NCBI GenBank assembly: GCA_964633115.1
Contig: CAZWEO010000015.1
Coordinates: 1 to 64,000, forward strand
Source: B30-G6 sp964633115
Lineage (GTDB): Bacteria > Desulfobacterota > Desulfobacteria > Desulfobacterales > B30-G6
Direction of reading: 5' to 3'
DNA: 64,000 nt
The translations under genes were made by a program, and so were the position numbers. Of this stretch, positions 16,215-25,341 are shown one piece after another; the stretch's first letter is position 1; each line of letters starts with the position of its first letter. The notes below the pieces were generated by a model that worked only from the letters and a program-made list of their open reading frames with translations, was not told the origin of the DNA and ran no database searches.

Positions 16215-17798
16215 ATGTTGGAGCTAAAAAAATTAGAAGTTCTATTATTGCAGGGGAAAATTAGTCGACGGGAGTTTGTGAAACGCATTTCTGCACTTGG
16301 GCTGGCGGCTGCGGTCTCGCCACTTATTTTAAGTAAACCGGTCTTTGCCGGATTGCCCAAAAAAGGCGGGCGGTTAAGGATAGGGTGTGCCGGGGGCGCG
16401 ACGACGAATACTTTGGATCCCGGGCTCATTGATGATGCGTTTATGATTATCGCTATGCCGCAAATCCGAAACAATCTTTGCGAGATAGATCATCGCAGAA
16501 AGGTTGTTCCCGAACTCGCTGAAAGTTGGGAAACCAAGCCCGGCGCCACCCAGTGGCAATTTAAATTGCGCAAAGGTGTTGAATTTCACAACGGCAAAAC
16601 CCTGGATGCCCAGGATGTAATCCATTCCCTCAATCACCACAGAGGAGAAAAATCAAAATCAGCTGAAAAAAACCTTCTCGAAGGGATCCAAGAAATCAAG
16701 GCTGATGATAAATACACAATAACATTTACGTTAAAACTGGGAAATGCTGATTTTCCATACATATTAAGTGGTTTTCGTGTACCAATATTCCCGGTTGGAA
16801 CTAAACCCGAGGAAGGTATCGGCACCGGCGGCTATATTCTGGAAAAGTTCGAACCGGGTGTAAGGTTCTTCACCAAACGTAACCCCAACTATTGGAAGGC
16901 GGGACGGGCTCACTTTGATGAAGTGGAAATGATCTGTATCAACGATGAACAAGCAAGGATGAGTGCACTTAAATCGGGCCAGGTAGACGTTATTAATCGA
17001 GCAAATCTCAAAACGGTCAATTTTCTGGAAAAAGATCCGGCGATCAACGTTTTCACCGAACCTCATGTTTCACACTACGATTTTCCAATGCTAATGGACG
17101 TCCCGCCGTATGATAACAATGACGTTAGACTGGCCTTGAAGTATGCCATTGACCGTGAACAAATACTGAAAATAATTTTACGTGGCTATGGTGATATCGG
17201 GAATGACCATATCATCGCCCCCAGCTACCCCTATTTTGACGCTGATTTGCCGCAACGACGCTACGATCCCGATAAGGCAAAGTACCATCTCAAGAAAGGT
17301 GGCGCCGAGGGTCATACCTTCACCCTGCATACTTCCGAGTCTGGTTTCAACGGCGCTGTTGATGCCGCGGTGCTCTACCAGCAGTCAGCCGCAAAAGCCG
17401 GAATCAAGATCGATGTGAAAAGGGAACCGGCCGATGGCTACTGGAGCAACATCTGGCTGAAAAAGCCCTGGTGTGCGGCTTACTGGAATACACGCCCCAC
17501 CGAAGATTGGGCGCTGACATTCCAATTCGCCGAAGATGCCGCCTGGAACGATTCGCACTTCCGTCATGCTAAATTCAATAAACTGCTTAAAGAAGCACGG
17601 GTCGAGCTTGATCAAAGTAAACGACGTGAAATGTATGGCGAATTGCAACGCATTTTGAAAGATGAAGGCAGTACCATCATAGTGGCCTTTGCAAACCATA
17701 TTGGAGCCGCAAGCAAGAAACTCAGGCATGATACGATTGCCAGTAATTTTGAACTCGATGGTGGAAGAATTGCTGAACGGTGGTGGTTTAACTCGTAA
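16215..17798 (+). CDS. Extracellular solute-binding protein family 5 (peptide/opine type), Tat-exported
   Basis: This 527-residue protein has a twin-arginine leader, SRREFVKRISALG followed by a hydrophobic stretch to about residue 45. The mature SBP_bac_5 fold includes ESWETKPGATQWQFKLRKG, seen as WQFKLRKGVEFHNG, and DVRLALKYAIDREQIL. Family members feed dipeptide/oligopeptide/opine or nickel ABC importers, but no permease or ATPase gene lies nearby, so it is an orphan or uses components elsewhere. GGAGG precedes the ATG. Export by Tat suggests it folds, perhaps with a ligand, before export. It lies between the UroD-like and MttB-like genes. Confidence 0.88.
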   Translation: MLELKKLEVLLLQGKISRREFVKRISALGLAAAVSPLILSKPVFAGLPKKGGRLRIGCAGGATTNTLDPGLIDDAFMIIAMPQIRNNLCEIDHRRKVVPELAESWETKPGATQWQFKLRKGVEFHNGKTLDAQDVIHSLNHHRGEKSKSAEKNLLEGIQEIKADDKYTITFTLKLGNADFPYILSGFRVPIFPVGTKPEEGIGTGGYILEKFEPGVRFFTKRNPNYWKAGRAHFDEVEMICINDEQARMSALKSGQVDVINRANLKTVNFLEKDPAINVFTEPHVSHYDFPMLMDVPPYDNNDVRLALKYAIDREQILKIILRGYGDIGNDHIIAPSYPYFDADLPQRRYDPDKAKYHLKKGGAEGHTFTLHTSESGFNGAVDAAVLYQQSAAKAGIKIDVKREPADGYWSNIWLKKPWCAAYWNTRPTEDWALTFQFAEDAAWNDSHFRHAKFNKLLKEARVELDQSKRREMYGELQRILKDEGSTIIVAFANHIGAASKKLRHDTIASNFELDGGRIAERWWFNS

Positions 17799-17838
17799 AA
17801 ACAAACTTTATGCTTAAATCTTTGTTTTGTTACCCTTG

Positions 17839-17938
17839 AAATTGTGAAGTCTACTATTCAGAGATTTCCTTGCTCAATGTCCTTTTAGTAACCTCGAAAT
17901 AAAATACACTCTGCTTGAAGGGACTTCACAATTTTTTT
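17839..17938 (+). terminator. Long-range inverted repeat with T-run upstream of the MttB-family gene
   Basis: AAATTGTGAAGTC (17839-17851) pairs perfectly over 13 bases with GACTTCACAATTT (17922-17934), and seven T residues end the second arm. CCCTT (17833-17837) can also pair with AAGGG (17918-17922). The loop is 70 bases. This could end transcription of the solute-binding-protein gene or act as an attenuator or structured leader for the MttB-family gene starting at 17957. Confidence 0.55.
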
Positions 17939-17956
17939 GGTTCTTAACTTTGGAAA

Positions 17957-19423
17957 ATGTTTAATTTTTCTTCAGGACTAAAACAAAATCCAGGTGACGG
18001 GTTGAACCTTCTCTGCGAAAATGCACACAAGGACATTCATCAGGCTACATTGCAGGTATTAGAGAAAACTGGGGTTTTCGTTGATGACGAGCGTGCGCTT
18101 GAAATATTCAGCGGACATGGGGCCATCGTTGACGTAAAAAGAAAAATTGTAAAGTTGCTTCCCAACACCGTTGAAGATGCTATTCGATCGGCTCCAGACA
18201 GAGTTGCATTAGCTGGACGCAATCCTGACTGCGACTTACAGCTTAATAACAGTTGCAGTTTTTTTATGAATTTTCCCGCTAATATCAATACGGTGGATCC
18301 AATTACCGGTGTTATTAAAAAGTCATCAAAAAAGGACCTTGTTGCCGCTACGCGGCTATGTGACGCCTTAAAGGAAGTTAGCATTTATTCACGGGCGGTC
18401 TACCCACTAGATAAGCCAACCAAAGTAATACACCTGCACACTGCTGAGGCCTGTTTTAACAATACCACCAAGCATTGTATCCATGGTCCAGAAAGTAGAT
18501 GGGAAACAAAAAAGATTATTGAAATGGCTGAAGTGGTGGTGGGCAGCGGTGACAACCTGAATAACCGAAAGCCCATTTCGTTTGTCGCTTCAATATTCAG
18601 TCCGTTAAAACTTACGCGCAATTTTTGCGAAGTTGCTATGACCTCAGCTCAATATGGCTTTTCAACGAGCCTTGTATCAATGGTCTTGGCAGGCGGCACG
18701 GGGCCGATAAATCTGGCAGGGACACTTGTTCAGACCAATGCTGAAATTCTATCCGGCATTGTTCTTACCCAACTGGTTCAAAAAGGCGCCCCAGTTATAT
18801 ACGGTTGCTATTCCACAGCAATGGACCTTCGAACGGGTATCTCCCCTTTCGGTTCACCCGAATTAGCATTGATGTCCAAGGCAGCGGCTGGGCTTTGCCG
18901 TTATTATCAACTGCCTTGCATAGTTCCAGGAATTATCTCAGATAGTAAAATATCGAGTTCTCAGACAGCCTTTGAAAAAACCTTAACCGGAGTGTCGGCG
19001 GCTCTTTCCGGTGCCGACCTGATCGTCGGTATCGGTGGGCTGGAAACCGGCCTTACATTTGATTATGGCCAAGCTGTTTTAGATGATGAAATCGTTCGCC
19101 TGATCAAACACCTTACGCAGGGATTTGAGGTTAACAGTGAATCCCTATCTGCAGATTTGATCGATGAAGTTGGTCATTTCGGCGAGTTTTTGAGTCATTC
19201 AAGCACATTAAAAAAAATGAAATCTTTGTCGCAGACATATCTTTTCGATCGATGTAACCGCGAGGATTGGGAAAATAAAGGAAGACCCGAGAGTTACACC
19301 AGGGCTCTTGAGCGCGCGAAGGAAATACTGAGAACCCACATACCGAAACCCTTAGATGAAACAGCAGTAAAGCAGATGCGGACTATTGTCGAAGAGGCTG
19401 AGAAAGAAGTGTTATTTAGGTAA
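17957..19423 (+). CDS. MttB-superfamily (non-pyrrolysine) trimethylamine-type methyltransferase
   Basis: This 488-residue protein belongs to the MttB superfamily; marks include VLEKTGVFVDDERAL near the N-terminus, AGRNPDCD, and the GAPVIYGCYSTAMDLRTG and SPELALMSKAAAGLCRYY stretches of the barrel. The frame has no internal TAG, so no pyrrolysine is used and it belongs with the MtgB/MtcB/MtpB-like enzymes that demethylate quaternary amines such as glycine betaine, carnitine or proline betaine. These enzymes pass the methyl group to a corrinoid protein; the only corrinoid domain in this window is in the fusion at 2143-4302. The start lacks a strong ribosome site. Its end overlaps the convergent antitoxin gene by eight bases. 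Confidence 0.88.
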   Translation: MFNFSSGLKQNPGDGLNLLCENAHKDIHQATLQVLEKTGVFVDDERALEIFSGHGAIVDVKRKIVKLLPNTVEDAIRSAPDRVALAGRNPDCDLQLNNSCSFFMNFPANINTVDPITGVIKKSSKKDLVAATRLCDALKEVSIYSRAVYPLDKPTKVIHLHTAEACFNNTTKHCIHGPESRWETKKIIEMAEVVVGSGDNLNNRKPISFVASIFSPLKLTRNFCEVAMTSAQYGFSTSLVSMVLAGGTGPINLAGTLVQTNAEILSGIVLTQLVQKGAPVIYGCYSTAMDLRTGISPFGSPELALMSKAAAGLCRYYQLPCIVPGIISDSKISSSQTAFEKTLTGVSAALSGADLIVGIGGLETGLTFDYGQAVLDDEIVRLIKHLTQGFEVNSESLSADLIDEVGHFGEFLSHSSTLKKMKSLSQTYLFDRCNREDWENKGRPESYTRALERAKEILRTHIPKPLDETAVKQMRTIVEEAEKEVLFR

Positions 19424-19691
19424 CTTCAAGCCGAAGTTCTTTTCCGAGAGCGTTGGCGAACTTGCCCAGAGTAGAGAGCTTTATATCCTCTGCATGATTC
19501 TCTATTCTTGAAATAGCTGATTTTTTTGTGTTTAATTTCTTGGCAAGTTCCTCTTGTGTTAGTCCTGCTTCTTCACGCGCCTTTTTTAGGATAACACCAA
19601 TCTTGAATTGTTCATATCCGTAATCGTAATCCAGTGCAAAATCGGGATCACGCGCCTTTCTTTTTTTTATGTATTTTTGAAGATCACTCAT
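19416..19691 (-). CDS. HigA-like antitoxin (XRE helix-turn-helix)
   Basis: This 91-residue protein has a Cro/CI-type helix-turn-helix at about 30-85 (AREEAGLTQEELAKKLNTKK, then SAISRIENH). Its start overlaps the toxin stop by four bases, and AGGAGG lies ahead of the ATG. The toxin-first order and the toxin family point to a HigBA-like type II toxin-antitoxin module. The antitoxin should bind the toxin and repress the operon, probably at the palindrome at 20048-20057. Confidence 0.88.
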   Translation of the reverse strand: MSDLQKYIKKRKARDPDFALDYDYGYEQFKIGVILKKAREEAGLTQEELAKKLNTKKSAISRIENHAEDIKLSTLGKFANALGKELRLEVT

Positions 19692-20047
19692 TTTATTTTC
19701 CTCCTAAAATAGTCTTTTTTTCTATCTTCAGCAATTTTAATGGCTCTTTTAGGTGTTTTTTGGGTCTTTTTTTGAAAAGCATGTGCCACAACTACAATAT
19801 TGGGGCCATCGAAAAATCCAATCAGCCGAAAAATGTTGGACCCAGCAGAGGCTCTAACCTCCCAGAGATCTTGGGTATTCACAAGTTTCTTGAAATAGTT
19901 TGACGGCACCTGATCAAGATCTTCAACCAGTTTTAAAACCCACGTCACTTTTTGGGCTGACTTGGCTGGAAGCTGGTCCAGAAAGTCTTCGATCGGATTT
20001 TGTCCTGAAACTTTTCTGTAAAATTCTATTTTCCGCATCGCACCCAT
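19688..20047 (-). CDS. HigB/Gp49-like toxin of a type II toxin-antitoxin pair
   Basis: This 119-residue basic protein has the RelE-superfamily Gp49 layout: KIEFYRKVSGQNPIEDFLDQ at the N-terminus, seen as FYRKVSGQNPIEDFL, then LWEVRASAGSNIFRLIGFF, seen as LWEVRASAGSNIFR, and a Lys-rich tail KTQKTPKRAIKIAEDRKKDY, seen as KTPKRAIKIAEDR. Members are ribosome-dependent mRNA endonucleases. The ATG at 20047 abuts a perfect palindrome; the internal ATG at 20038, preceded by GGGTG, is an alternative start. Confidence 0.88.
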   Translation of the reverse strand: MGAMRKIEFYRKVSGQNPIEDFLDQLPAKSAQKVTWVLKLVEDLDQVPSNYFKKLVNTQDLWEVRASAGSNIFRLIGFFDGPNIVVVAHAFQKKTQKTPKRAIKIAEDRKKDYFRRKIK

Positions 20048-20057
20048 ATGTTAACAT
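20048..20057. promoter_or_regulatory. Palindromic operator candidate of the toxin-antitoxin operon
   Basis: ATGTTAACAT is a perfect 10-base palindrome touching the toxin start codon, embedded in the wider imperfect palindrome CATATGTTAACATGTATG (20045-20062). Such sites are the usual targets of HTH antitoxins. Confidence 0.55.
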
Positions 20058-20605
20058 GTATGTGAACTTTGTCAAGGCAGATTTATCGTCTGGACTTAAA
20101 GGCTTCGAATGCAAATCATAGTAGTCTGGACAACTGCTAAATTGGAGACTTCAGCAAATATTGAGATTTTCAGGCTTTAGAGGTTCTATGATTAAACATA
20201 AGATATTAAAATCACGTTAGAAAATGACCAAATCAACTATCTACCAGTGCCTTTCAGGGGTGTTGATTTTCACCTCACGTCAATAGTATCTGTATATTTA
20301 GGGGAAGCTTCAAATACAGACCTATCAAGGATTCGGTAGATATTTACATACTGACCTAAAATTCAACAATTCTTGAATTGCGCGTATACAAGATATGGTA
20401 TCAGCTCATTGGCCACAAAATACTTGATTTCTGACATAAATCTCTATTTTGGATAGAGATGACGCAGCTCCAATTCATCAATGGAACAAAGAGCTTTTTA
20501 TAGCTTGTAATGCTATATTGTAAGGAATGGCCCTGCCTCGATTTCCAATTCTATCAATTCAAGTATAGGTCAAGACACATAAGTGAGCAGAAGAAATTGG
20601 ACTTT
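20058..20605. other. Intergenic region, no gene seen
   Basis: These 548 bases hold no supported gene. A perfect 8-base hairpin, ATCTCTAT/ATAGAGAT (20440-20460, loop TTTGG), lies about 145 bases downstream of the HAD/GH65 gene end and may be part of its 3' end, although only a short T-run follows on the minus strand. The stretch nearest 20060 must contain the toxin-antitoxin promoter. Confidence 0.5.
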
Positions 20606-23600
20606 TTACGAATCCATCAGCTTAAAAGTATACTTCCTATCATACTCAATAATCTCGGGACGACTACGTACCAAAATAGTCAGCTTTTCTTCTTTGGGTA
20701 TAGCACCATCTTCCTTTTCAACCATGAGTTTAAGCTCTTCACGGCTGACTTCAAAATGATAACGATCTCCTCTGATAAGAACGCTGAACTTAAGAGATTC
20801 CCATTCTGCTGGCAAATTGGGATTGATCGAAATTTTACCCCCATACCAATTGAGGCCTGCAAAGTTTGTTATGACCCCCTTCAAACAACCACCCATTACG
20901 CCGAGATGAATACCCTCTGCAGTTGTACCCCCCTGAATATCAGACAAATCACTGATAAGGGCCAGCCTGAAAAAGTCCCAGCTATCAGCCGTTCTACCAG
21001 CGTTGGCCAGCACCATCGCATGGGCAATAAAACTCAGCGTAGAACCGTGAGATGTGCGCGGCAAATGATGGTTAAGATTTTTCAGCAAATGATCCTCTGG
21101 CAATTCATATCCCATCATCCTTACAACCCGCTTTAATTCATCCGGTCCCAGATTATAATAAGCCATCAAGGCGTCTGCTTGTTTTTGGATCTGATAATCA
21201 TCAGGGTCCATACCCACCGCTCGAATGCGGCGGTCAGCTCTCCCTTGGTTGTATACCATTGAATACAGATCTTGCTCCTCGCCACCATGCATTACTTTCA
21301 AGCCTTTAACTTCATCTGGACCCTTCAGATTAAACCACTCGGAGTGATTGGCGATTGCCCCATCTGTATTAAGATTAAGTGAAAGATTTTGGCGAATTTT
21401 GCGCCAATGCTCGTAGGCGTCCTCCATCTCTCTCGCGCTAATCCCCATTTTTTGGTAAGCTTCTTCAAGATCAGCAGGGCTAGCAGCCTTAACCTCCGCC
21501 ACCAGATGTTCAACTCTCTCAAGGATCCAGGCAAGCATTATATTGGTATAGGCGTTATCCTTGACACCCCTTTTCCCCTGACCCTCATGGAATTCGTTTG
21601 GTCCCATAACCCCGTCAATTGAATATTTGCCGGTTGACGCATCAAGTGCACACATGCTGGAGAAAAAGCGACAAATTTCAAGAACCATTTCCGTACCCCT
21701 GCTTCTGAACTGCACATCCACGGTTGTCTCCAAAAAATCAATTACATTGTAGGCAATTGCCAGAGAGACATGACGCTGACGGCAGCTATTGTCTGGATCC
21801 CATTTTCCGGATACCGGATTGAAGCGCGTAACCTGAGTCTGTTCATCTCCTTCAATGCCTGCCTGCCAAGGATACATGGCACCTTGAAAATTGTTTTCCC
21901 GGGCCGCCTTGCGGGCCTCTTTGAGCCCATTGTAACGATGTCCCAGAAGAGATCTGGTCACCAATGGATTTTGAAGGGAAATTCCAGGATAATACAGAAT
22001 ATCATCCCAGAACTCATGGCCCCGGTAAGTTTCCCCGGTAAGACCCCGCGGGCCTATGCCGCCGTCGTTGTGTTCTGAACCCATAACAAACAGATGGTAG
22101 GTAGCGAGGTTCAAGGCTTGCTGTCCCAGCCGATCTCCCACTATTCCTATACCAGCTTTACCCCAAATCTCGGCCCATTTAGCTGCAGAGAATTCAAGCA
22201 CTTTCGAAAAGGAAATAACATCCGCGACTGTGCCTTGAGCCTTATCCAGCGTTCCGGACTTTCCAACACTGTCCTTATCGGTGTGCAGGCCGACTAGCTT
22301 ATGCACAAAAAGCTTCTGCCCCTGTTCCACTTTCTGACTGAAATACGTATCTACGCGACGATCAGCCGTCGCTACCTCGAAAGTCGGTTTTAGTTGTTTG
22401 CCCTCAAGCTCAGTAATAATTCGTGCAGTCGCCGTTATTTCCGCCGGTTTCAGGTCTTTGCCCGGCACCTGAGATGGATTCGTTTGCACCCTGACAAAAG
22501 AGGTCCCGTTTTCCTTTCCACCTTCTGCAATTCTCTTTAAATGTCGCTGATCAAGCTTGGCATAACGCGCAACGCCGTCATTGATATGATCGGCATGCAG
22601 ACCTGTCTTAACGGTAATCACACCGGAATAATTAATCGGGGTAACACGATATTCCACGGCAGCCAGGTGTTTGTCCGCCATACTGACACAATGCCGTGCC
22701 TTAACTTCAGTTTCCGCTCCATTCTGACTACGAAAACACAGTGTTCGGGTAAAACAACCGTTTCTGAAATCAAGCTCCTTCTCATAGCTCAAAAGTTGTG
22801 TTTCATGCGGTTTAAACCAATCATTATCATCAAATTTAAAAGTGACTGGAAGCCAATTTATACAGTTTACCAAGTCCTCATTATAAACTGGCTGCCCATC
22901 AATTAAGGATTTACGGGTATTGCGAATGGTTGAGAAATAAGTCCCGGCATATCCCCACGAATCTGCCCTTTGCTCCTCTTCATAATCTGCTCCTCTTGTA
23001 CAGAAATAGCCATTTCCAACCGCTTGCAATGCCTGTTCTGCCCTGAACCTGGCCTTTAACAACTCCGGATCCGCCTCCGGATCCCTTTCCATGGGAGTCC
23101 CGATATATACCAGTCTCTGGCCAGTTTCCTGAAGCTTTTCCTTATACCAGCTATTCATTTCCTGGAGAGGGTTTGGCATATCCCCTATATCCGTTAGTAC
23201 AATATCAGCCCCATTTTTTCTTAATTCTTGTTGGTTACCGGCACGCGCAAGGCCAACCACCAGCCCGAAATTACCCTGCCGGCCTGCTTCGACGCCTGAA
23301 ATTGCATCTTCAAAAACGATTGATCTATGCACAGGCACGCCCATCCTTTGAGCTGCTTCCACAAAAATATCTGGCGCCGGTTTTCCGTTCAGTCCCATTT
23401 CTTCTCGGACAATGCCATCAACAATTAAATGTTCGTCGAATAAATCAAACAAGCCGGCCTTTTTAAGAATTTTTTTGGCATTCTTACTTGACGACGCAAC
23501 CGCAACGTTGACGCCTAGTTCTTTTGCATCTTTTATCATATCAATCGTATGCTGAAATTTAACTATTTCAACGGAATCATCATTAAGCCTGTCATTAATC

Positions 23601-24244
23601 CAGGCATCTTTGATATCTCCGACCTTGCGAACAATTATGATCCCCAGCTCTAAAGGTCTGCTTGCAAGTAGTTTAAGAAACATATCAAGATGGCCAGAAT
23701 TCATTGCGCAATGATCAAATAGCTCGGCAAGCTTTAAAGGATCATTAACGCGCTGCGCTGTCATTGTTTCTAAGTCATCAAGGGTTGTTGCTTGAGACAG
23801 GGGCTCCGTATTCTCTTTTATTTTCGAGGTAATAAATTTAATAAAGGCCGAAGAGCCCATGTGGCCGGCTGACTCATCCTGTACTTGACCAACCACCTTA
23901 GCTATAAGACTATCATCTCCGGCTCCCAAAGATTCGACAAAAGCACGAACACCATCATAGCGAGGTTTGCCGTCCACATAATCCAAATAATGCTTTTTGC
24001 TAAATTCCTCAGGTGCATCTGGAGGAAGCAATTTGCTTTCCTGAAGCGCATTTATCAGTTTATCAAATGTTTCCTTCCACCCGTCAAAATGCAATTTCTC
24101 AGTTGAAGTTATAACGCCATCAAGATCAAAAATAAGGGCGTCGAACTCATATGGTTGCATGGATGGGTTTAAATGGGCTTTTTCAACTGGAGCGCCTTTC
24201 GCCCTAATTTTAGAACTAGCTTTTTTATGGTTTTCCGGTTCCAT
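20606..24244 (-). CDS. Fusion of HAD (beta-phosphoglucomutase-like) and GH65 sugar phosphorylase/hydrolase
   Basis: From the ATG at 24244 (AAGGG ahead; an upstream TTG at 24259 is less likely) the protein has 1212 residues. Residues about 33-350 are a HAD hydrolase of the beta-phosphoglucomutase class with FDLDGVIT as motif I, VASSSKNAKK as motif II and VFEDAISGVEAG as motif IV; an extra insertion enlarges its cap. Residues about 380-1130 are a glycoside hydrolase family 65 (alpha,alpha)6 barrel: RGLTGETYRGHEFWD, then the general acid Glu884 in GPNEFHEG, and the phosphate-site loop SHGSTLSF, which favours a phosphorylase. The pair would split an alpha-linked disaccharide such as trehalose, maltose or kojibiose to beta-glucose-1-phosphate and convert that to glucose-6-phosphate in one chain. 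It follows the HAD gene by 86 bases. Confidence 0.92.
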   Translation of the reverse strand: MEPENHKKASSKIRAKGAPVEKAHLNPSMQPYEFDALIFDLDGVITSTEKLHFDGWKETFDKLINALQESKLLPPDAPEEFSKKHYLDYVDGKPRYDGVRAFVESLGAGDDSLIAKVVGQVQDESAGHMGSSAFIKFITSKIKENTEPLSQATTLDDLETMTAQRVNDPLKLAELFDHCAMNSGHLDMFLKLLASRPLELGIIIVRKVGDIKDAWINDRLNDDSVEIVKFQHTIDMIKDAKELGVNVAVASSSKNAKKILKKAGLFDLFDEHLIVDGIVREEMGLNGKPAPDIFVEAAQRMGVPVHRSIVFEDAISGVEAGRQGNFGLVVGLARAGNQQELRKNGADIVLTDIGDMPNPLQEMNSWYKEKLQETGQRLVYIGTPMERDPEADPELLKARFRAEQALQAVGNGYFCTRGADYEEEQRADSWGYAGTYFSTIRNTRKSLIDGQPVYNEDLVNCINWLPVTFKFDDNDWFKPHETQLLSYEKELDFRNGCFTRTLCFRSQNGAETEVKARHCVSMADKHLAAVEYRVTPINYSGVITVKTGLHADHINDGVARYAKLDQRHLKRIAEGGKENGTSFVRVQTNPSQVPGKDLKPAEITATARIITELEGKQLKPTFEVATADRRVDTYFSQKVEQGQKLFVHKLVGLHTDKDSVGKSGTLDKAQGTVADVISFSKVLEFSAAKWAEIWGKAGIGIVGDRLGQQALNLATYHLFVMGSEHNDGGIGPRGLTGETYRGHEFWDDILYYPGISLQNPLVTRSLLGHRYNGLKEARKAARENNFQGAMYPWQAGIEGDEQTQVTRFNPVSGKWDPDNSCRQRHVSLAIAYNVIDFLETTVDVQFRSRGTEMVLEICRFFSSMCALDASTGKYSIDGVMGPNEFHEGQGKRGVKDNAYTNIMLAWILERVEHLVAEVKAASPADLEEAYQKMGISAREMEDAYEHWRKIRQNLSLNLNTDGAIANHSEWFNLKGPDEVKGLKVMHGGEEQDLYSMVYNQGRADRRIRAVGMDPDDYQIQKQADALMAYYNLGPDELKRVVRMMGYELPEDHLLKNLNHHLPRTSHGSTLSFIAHAMVLANAGRTADSWDFFRLALISDLSDIQGGTTAEGIHLGVMGGCLKGVITNFAGLNWYGGKISINPNLPAEWESLKFSVLIRGDRYHFEVSREELKLMVEKEDGAIPKEEKLTILVRSRPEIIEYDRKYTFKLMDS

Positions 24245-24330
24245 AAATTTACCCTTCAAAATTTCTAATTTAAAATTGGGCCTGAATTGCCTGACATGGA
24301 GGTAGATAAATAGATAATCCCATCAGTCTT

Positions 24331-25071
24331 TTATAAGCGCTCAATAATAAATGGAAGCAATTCCCTAAAATCCACCCCCATTTCATCGGCCTCCCGTCGA
24401 GAATCGCCGGCATCATAAGAAAGACCGTGGAATCGATTAATCTTGATCTGCTGCTCCCGACAATATGCTTTCAGGGAAGGCTTGGCCATACTGGCGATAC
24501 GTGTTGCCTGCTGGTCAGCGGCCCATTTGAAATGGGGGCCATCCCCGCCACTGTCCCCTACCACAATGATGTTTTGTGGTGCTATCTGAAATTGTTTGGC
24601 TGCTTTTTCGGTGTTGACGGGTTTGTCTGTAATTTCTTGCAAGGCATAATAGACATAAGAATCACCATCATTCCCGAAATTGATTTCCGGGTGGGCCGAT
24701 AATGCCGTTGGACACGGAAGCAACTTTTTAGCAATAGCCCGCTCAAAATATCCCTGCGAACCCGTGGTGTTGATCATAAAAAGGATATTTTTAGAAAGAC
24801 AGGCTTCAATTAGCTCGGGTACGCCGGTATAGTGCTTAAAACTAGCATCCAGATAAGCATCCATCTGTTCTTGGCTTATTGGCGCCGGTAGAAGCCTTTG
24901 GCAGCGCTGCATGGCATCCCCCAAAGTAATCTGATTACTGGTATATTGGCGAAAAATAGCGGACAGATCCGATTCTAGCTGTGGATAGACATAGGCCATG
25001 AAATCAAATGGGCCATTAGGTGACAGGCATTCACTCCAGTCCGATGATATGAGGCCGCGGTAACTGCCCAT
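24331..25071 (-). CDS. HAD-superfamily hydrolase
   Basis: This 246-residue protein shows HAD motif I as SSDWSECLSP (DxS rather than DxDxT), motif II as FMINTTGS and motif IV as VVGDSGGDGPHFKWA, with a helical cap between. It looks like a phosphoserine-phosphatase-like small-molecule phosphatase; the altered motif I leaves the activity open. GAGGA precedes the ATG. It lies upstream of the HAD/GH65 fusion in the same direction, so a sugar-phosphate substrate such as trehalose-phosphate is a reasonable guess, not shown by the sequence. Confidence 0.8.
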   Translation of the reverse strand: MGSYRGLISSDWSECLSPNGPFDFMAYVYPQLESDLSAIFRQYTSNQITLGDAMQRCQRLLPAPISQEQMDAYLDASFKHYTGVPELIEACLSKNILFMINTTGSQGYFERAIAKKLLPCPTALSAHPEINFGNDGDSYVYYALQEITDKPVNTEKAAKQFQIAPQNIIVVGDSGGDGPHFKWAADQQATRIASMAKPSLKAYCREQQIKINRFHGLSYDAGDSRREADEMGVDFRELLPFIIERL

Positions 25072-25138
25072 ATACTTCTATCCTCTTCTAAATGCGTTTC
25101 TTATTCTTGATTCTATGCTTTCATTATATCTAAGTAGG

Positions 25139-25280
25139 GTTCAAGGATTCGAGGGTTCCAGGGGTCAAGGGACTGCGGGTTGCGGGTTTCGAGTATCGAG
25201 TTGCTACACGTATCATGTAACGCGCAACCCGAAACTCGGAATCACTCGAACCCTGGAATCCTTGGATCCTCGAATCCTGT
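25139..25280. repeat. Palindromic intergenic repeat element
   Basis: The left half (25143-25200) carries GGATTCGAGGGTTCCAGGGG and GCGGGTTTCGAG; the right half (25220-25278) carries their rough reverse complement, with CCCGAAACTCGG and CTCGAATCC. The arms are imperfect and rearranged around a short centre. Shorter relatives with GGGGTCAAGG-like words occur at 58729-58770 and 62941-62960, marking a dispersed family. Confidence 0.6.
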
Positions 25281-25341
25281 AGTTCACAATTGCAACAGGA
25301 ACGATACAGATTTGTTATCCAAATACTGTTAATAGAAGCAG

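Noticed and set aside
17957..19423. Pyrrolysine (in-frame TAG) in the MttB-family gene
   Set aside because: The gene is one uninterrupted 488-codon frame without TAG, so it is the non-pyrrolysine type.
25139..25280. CRISPR array
   Set aside because: The repeated words are irregular and inverted, with no regular spacers, and no cas genes are in the window.
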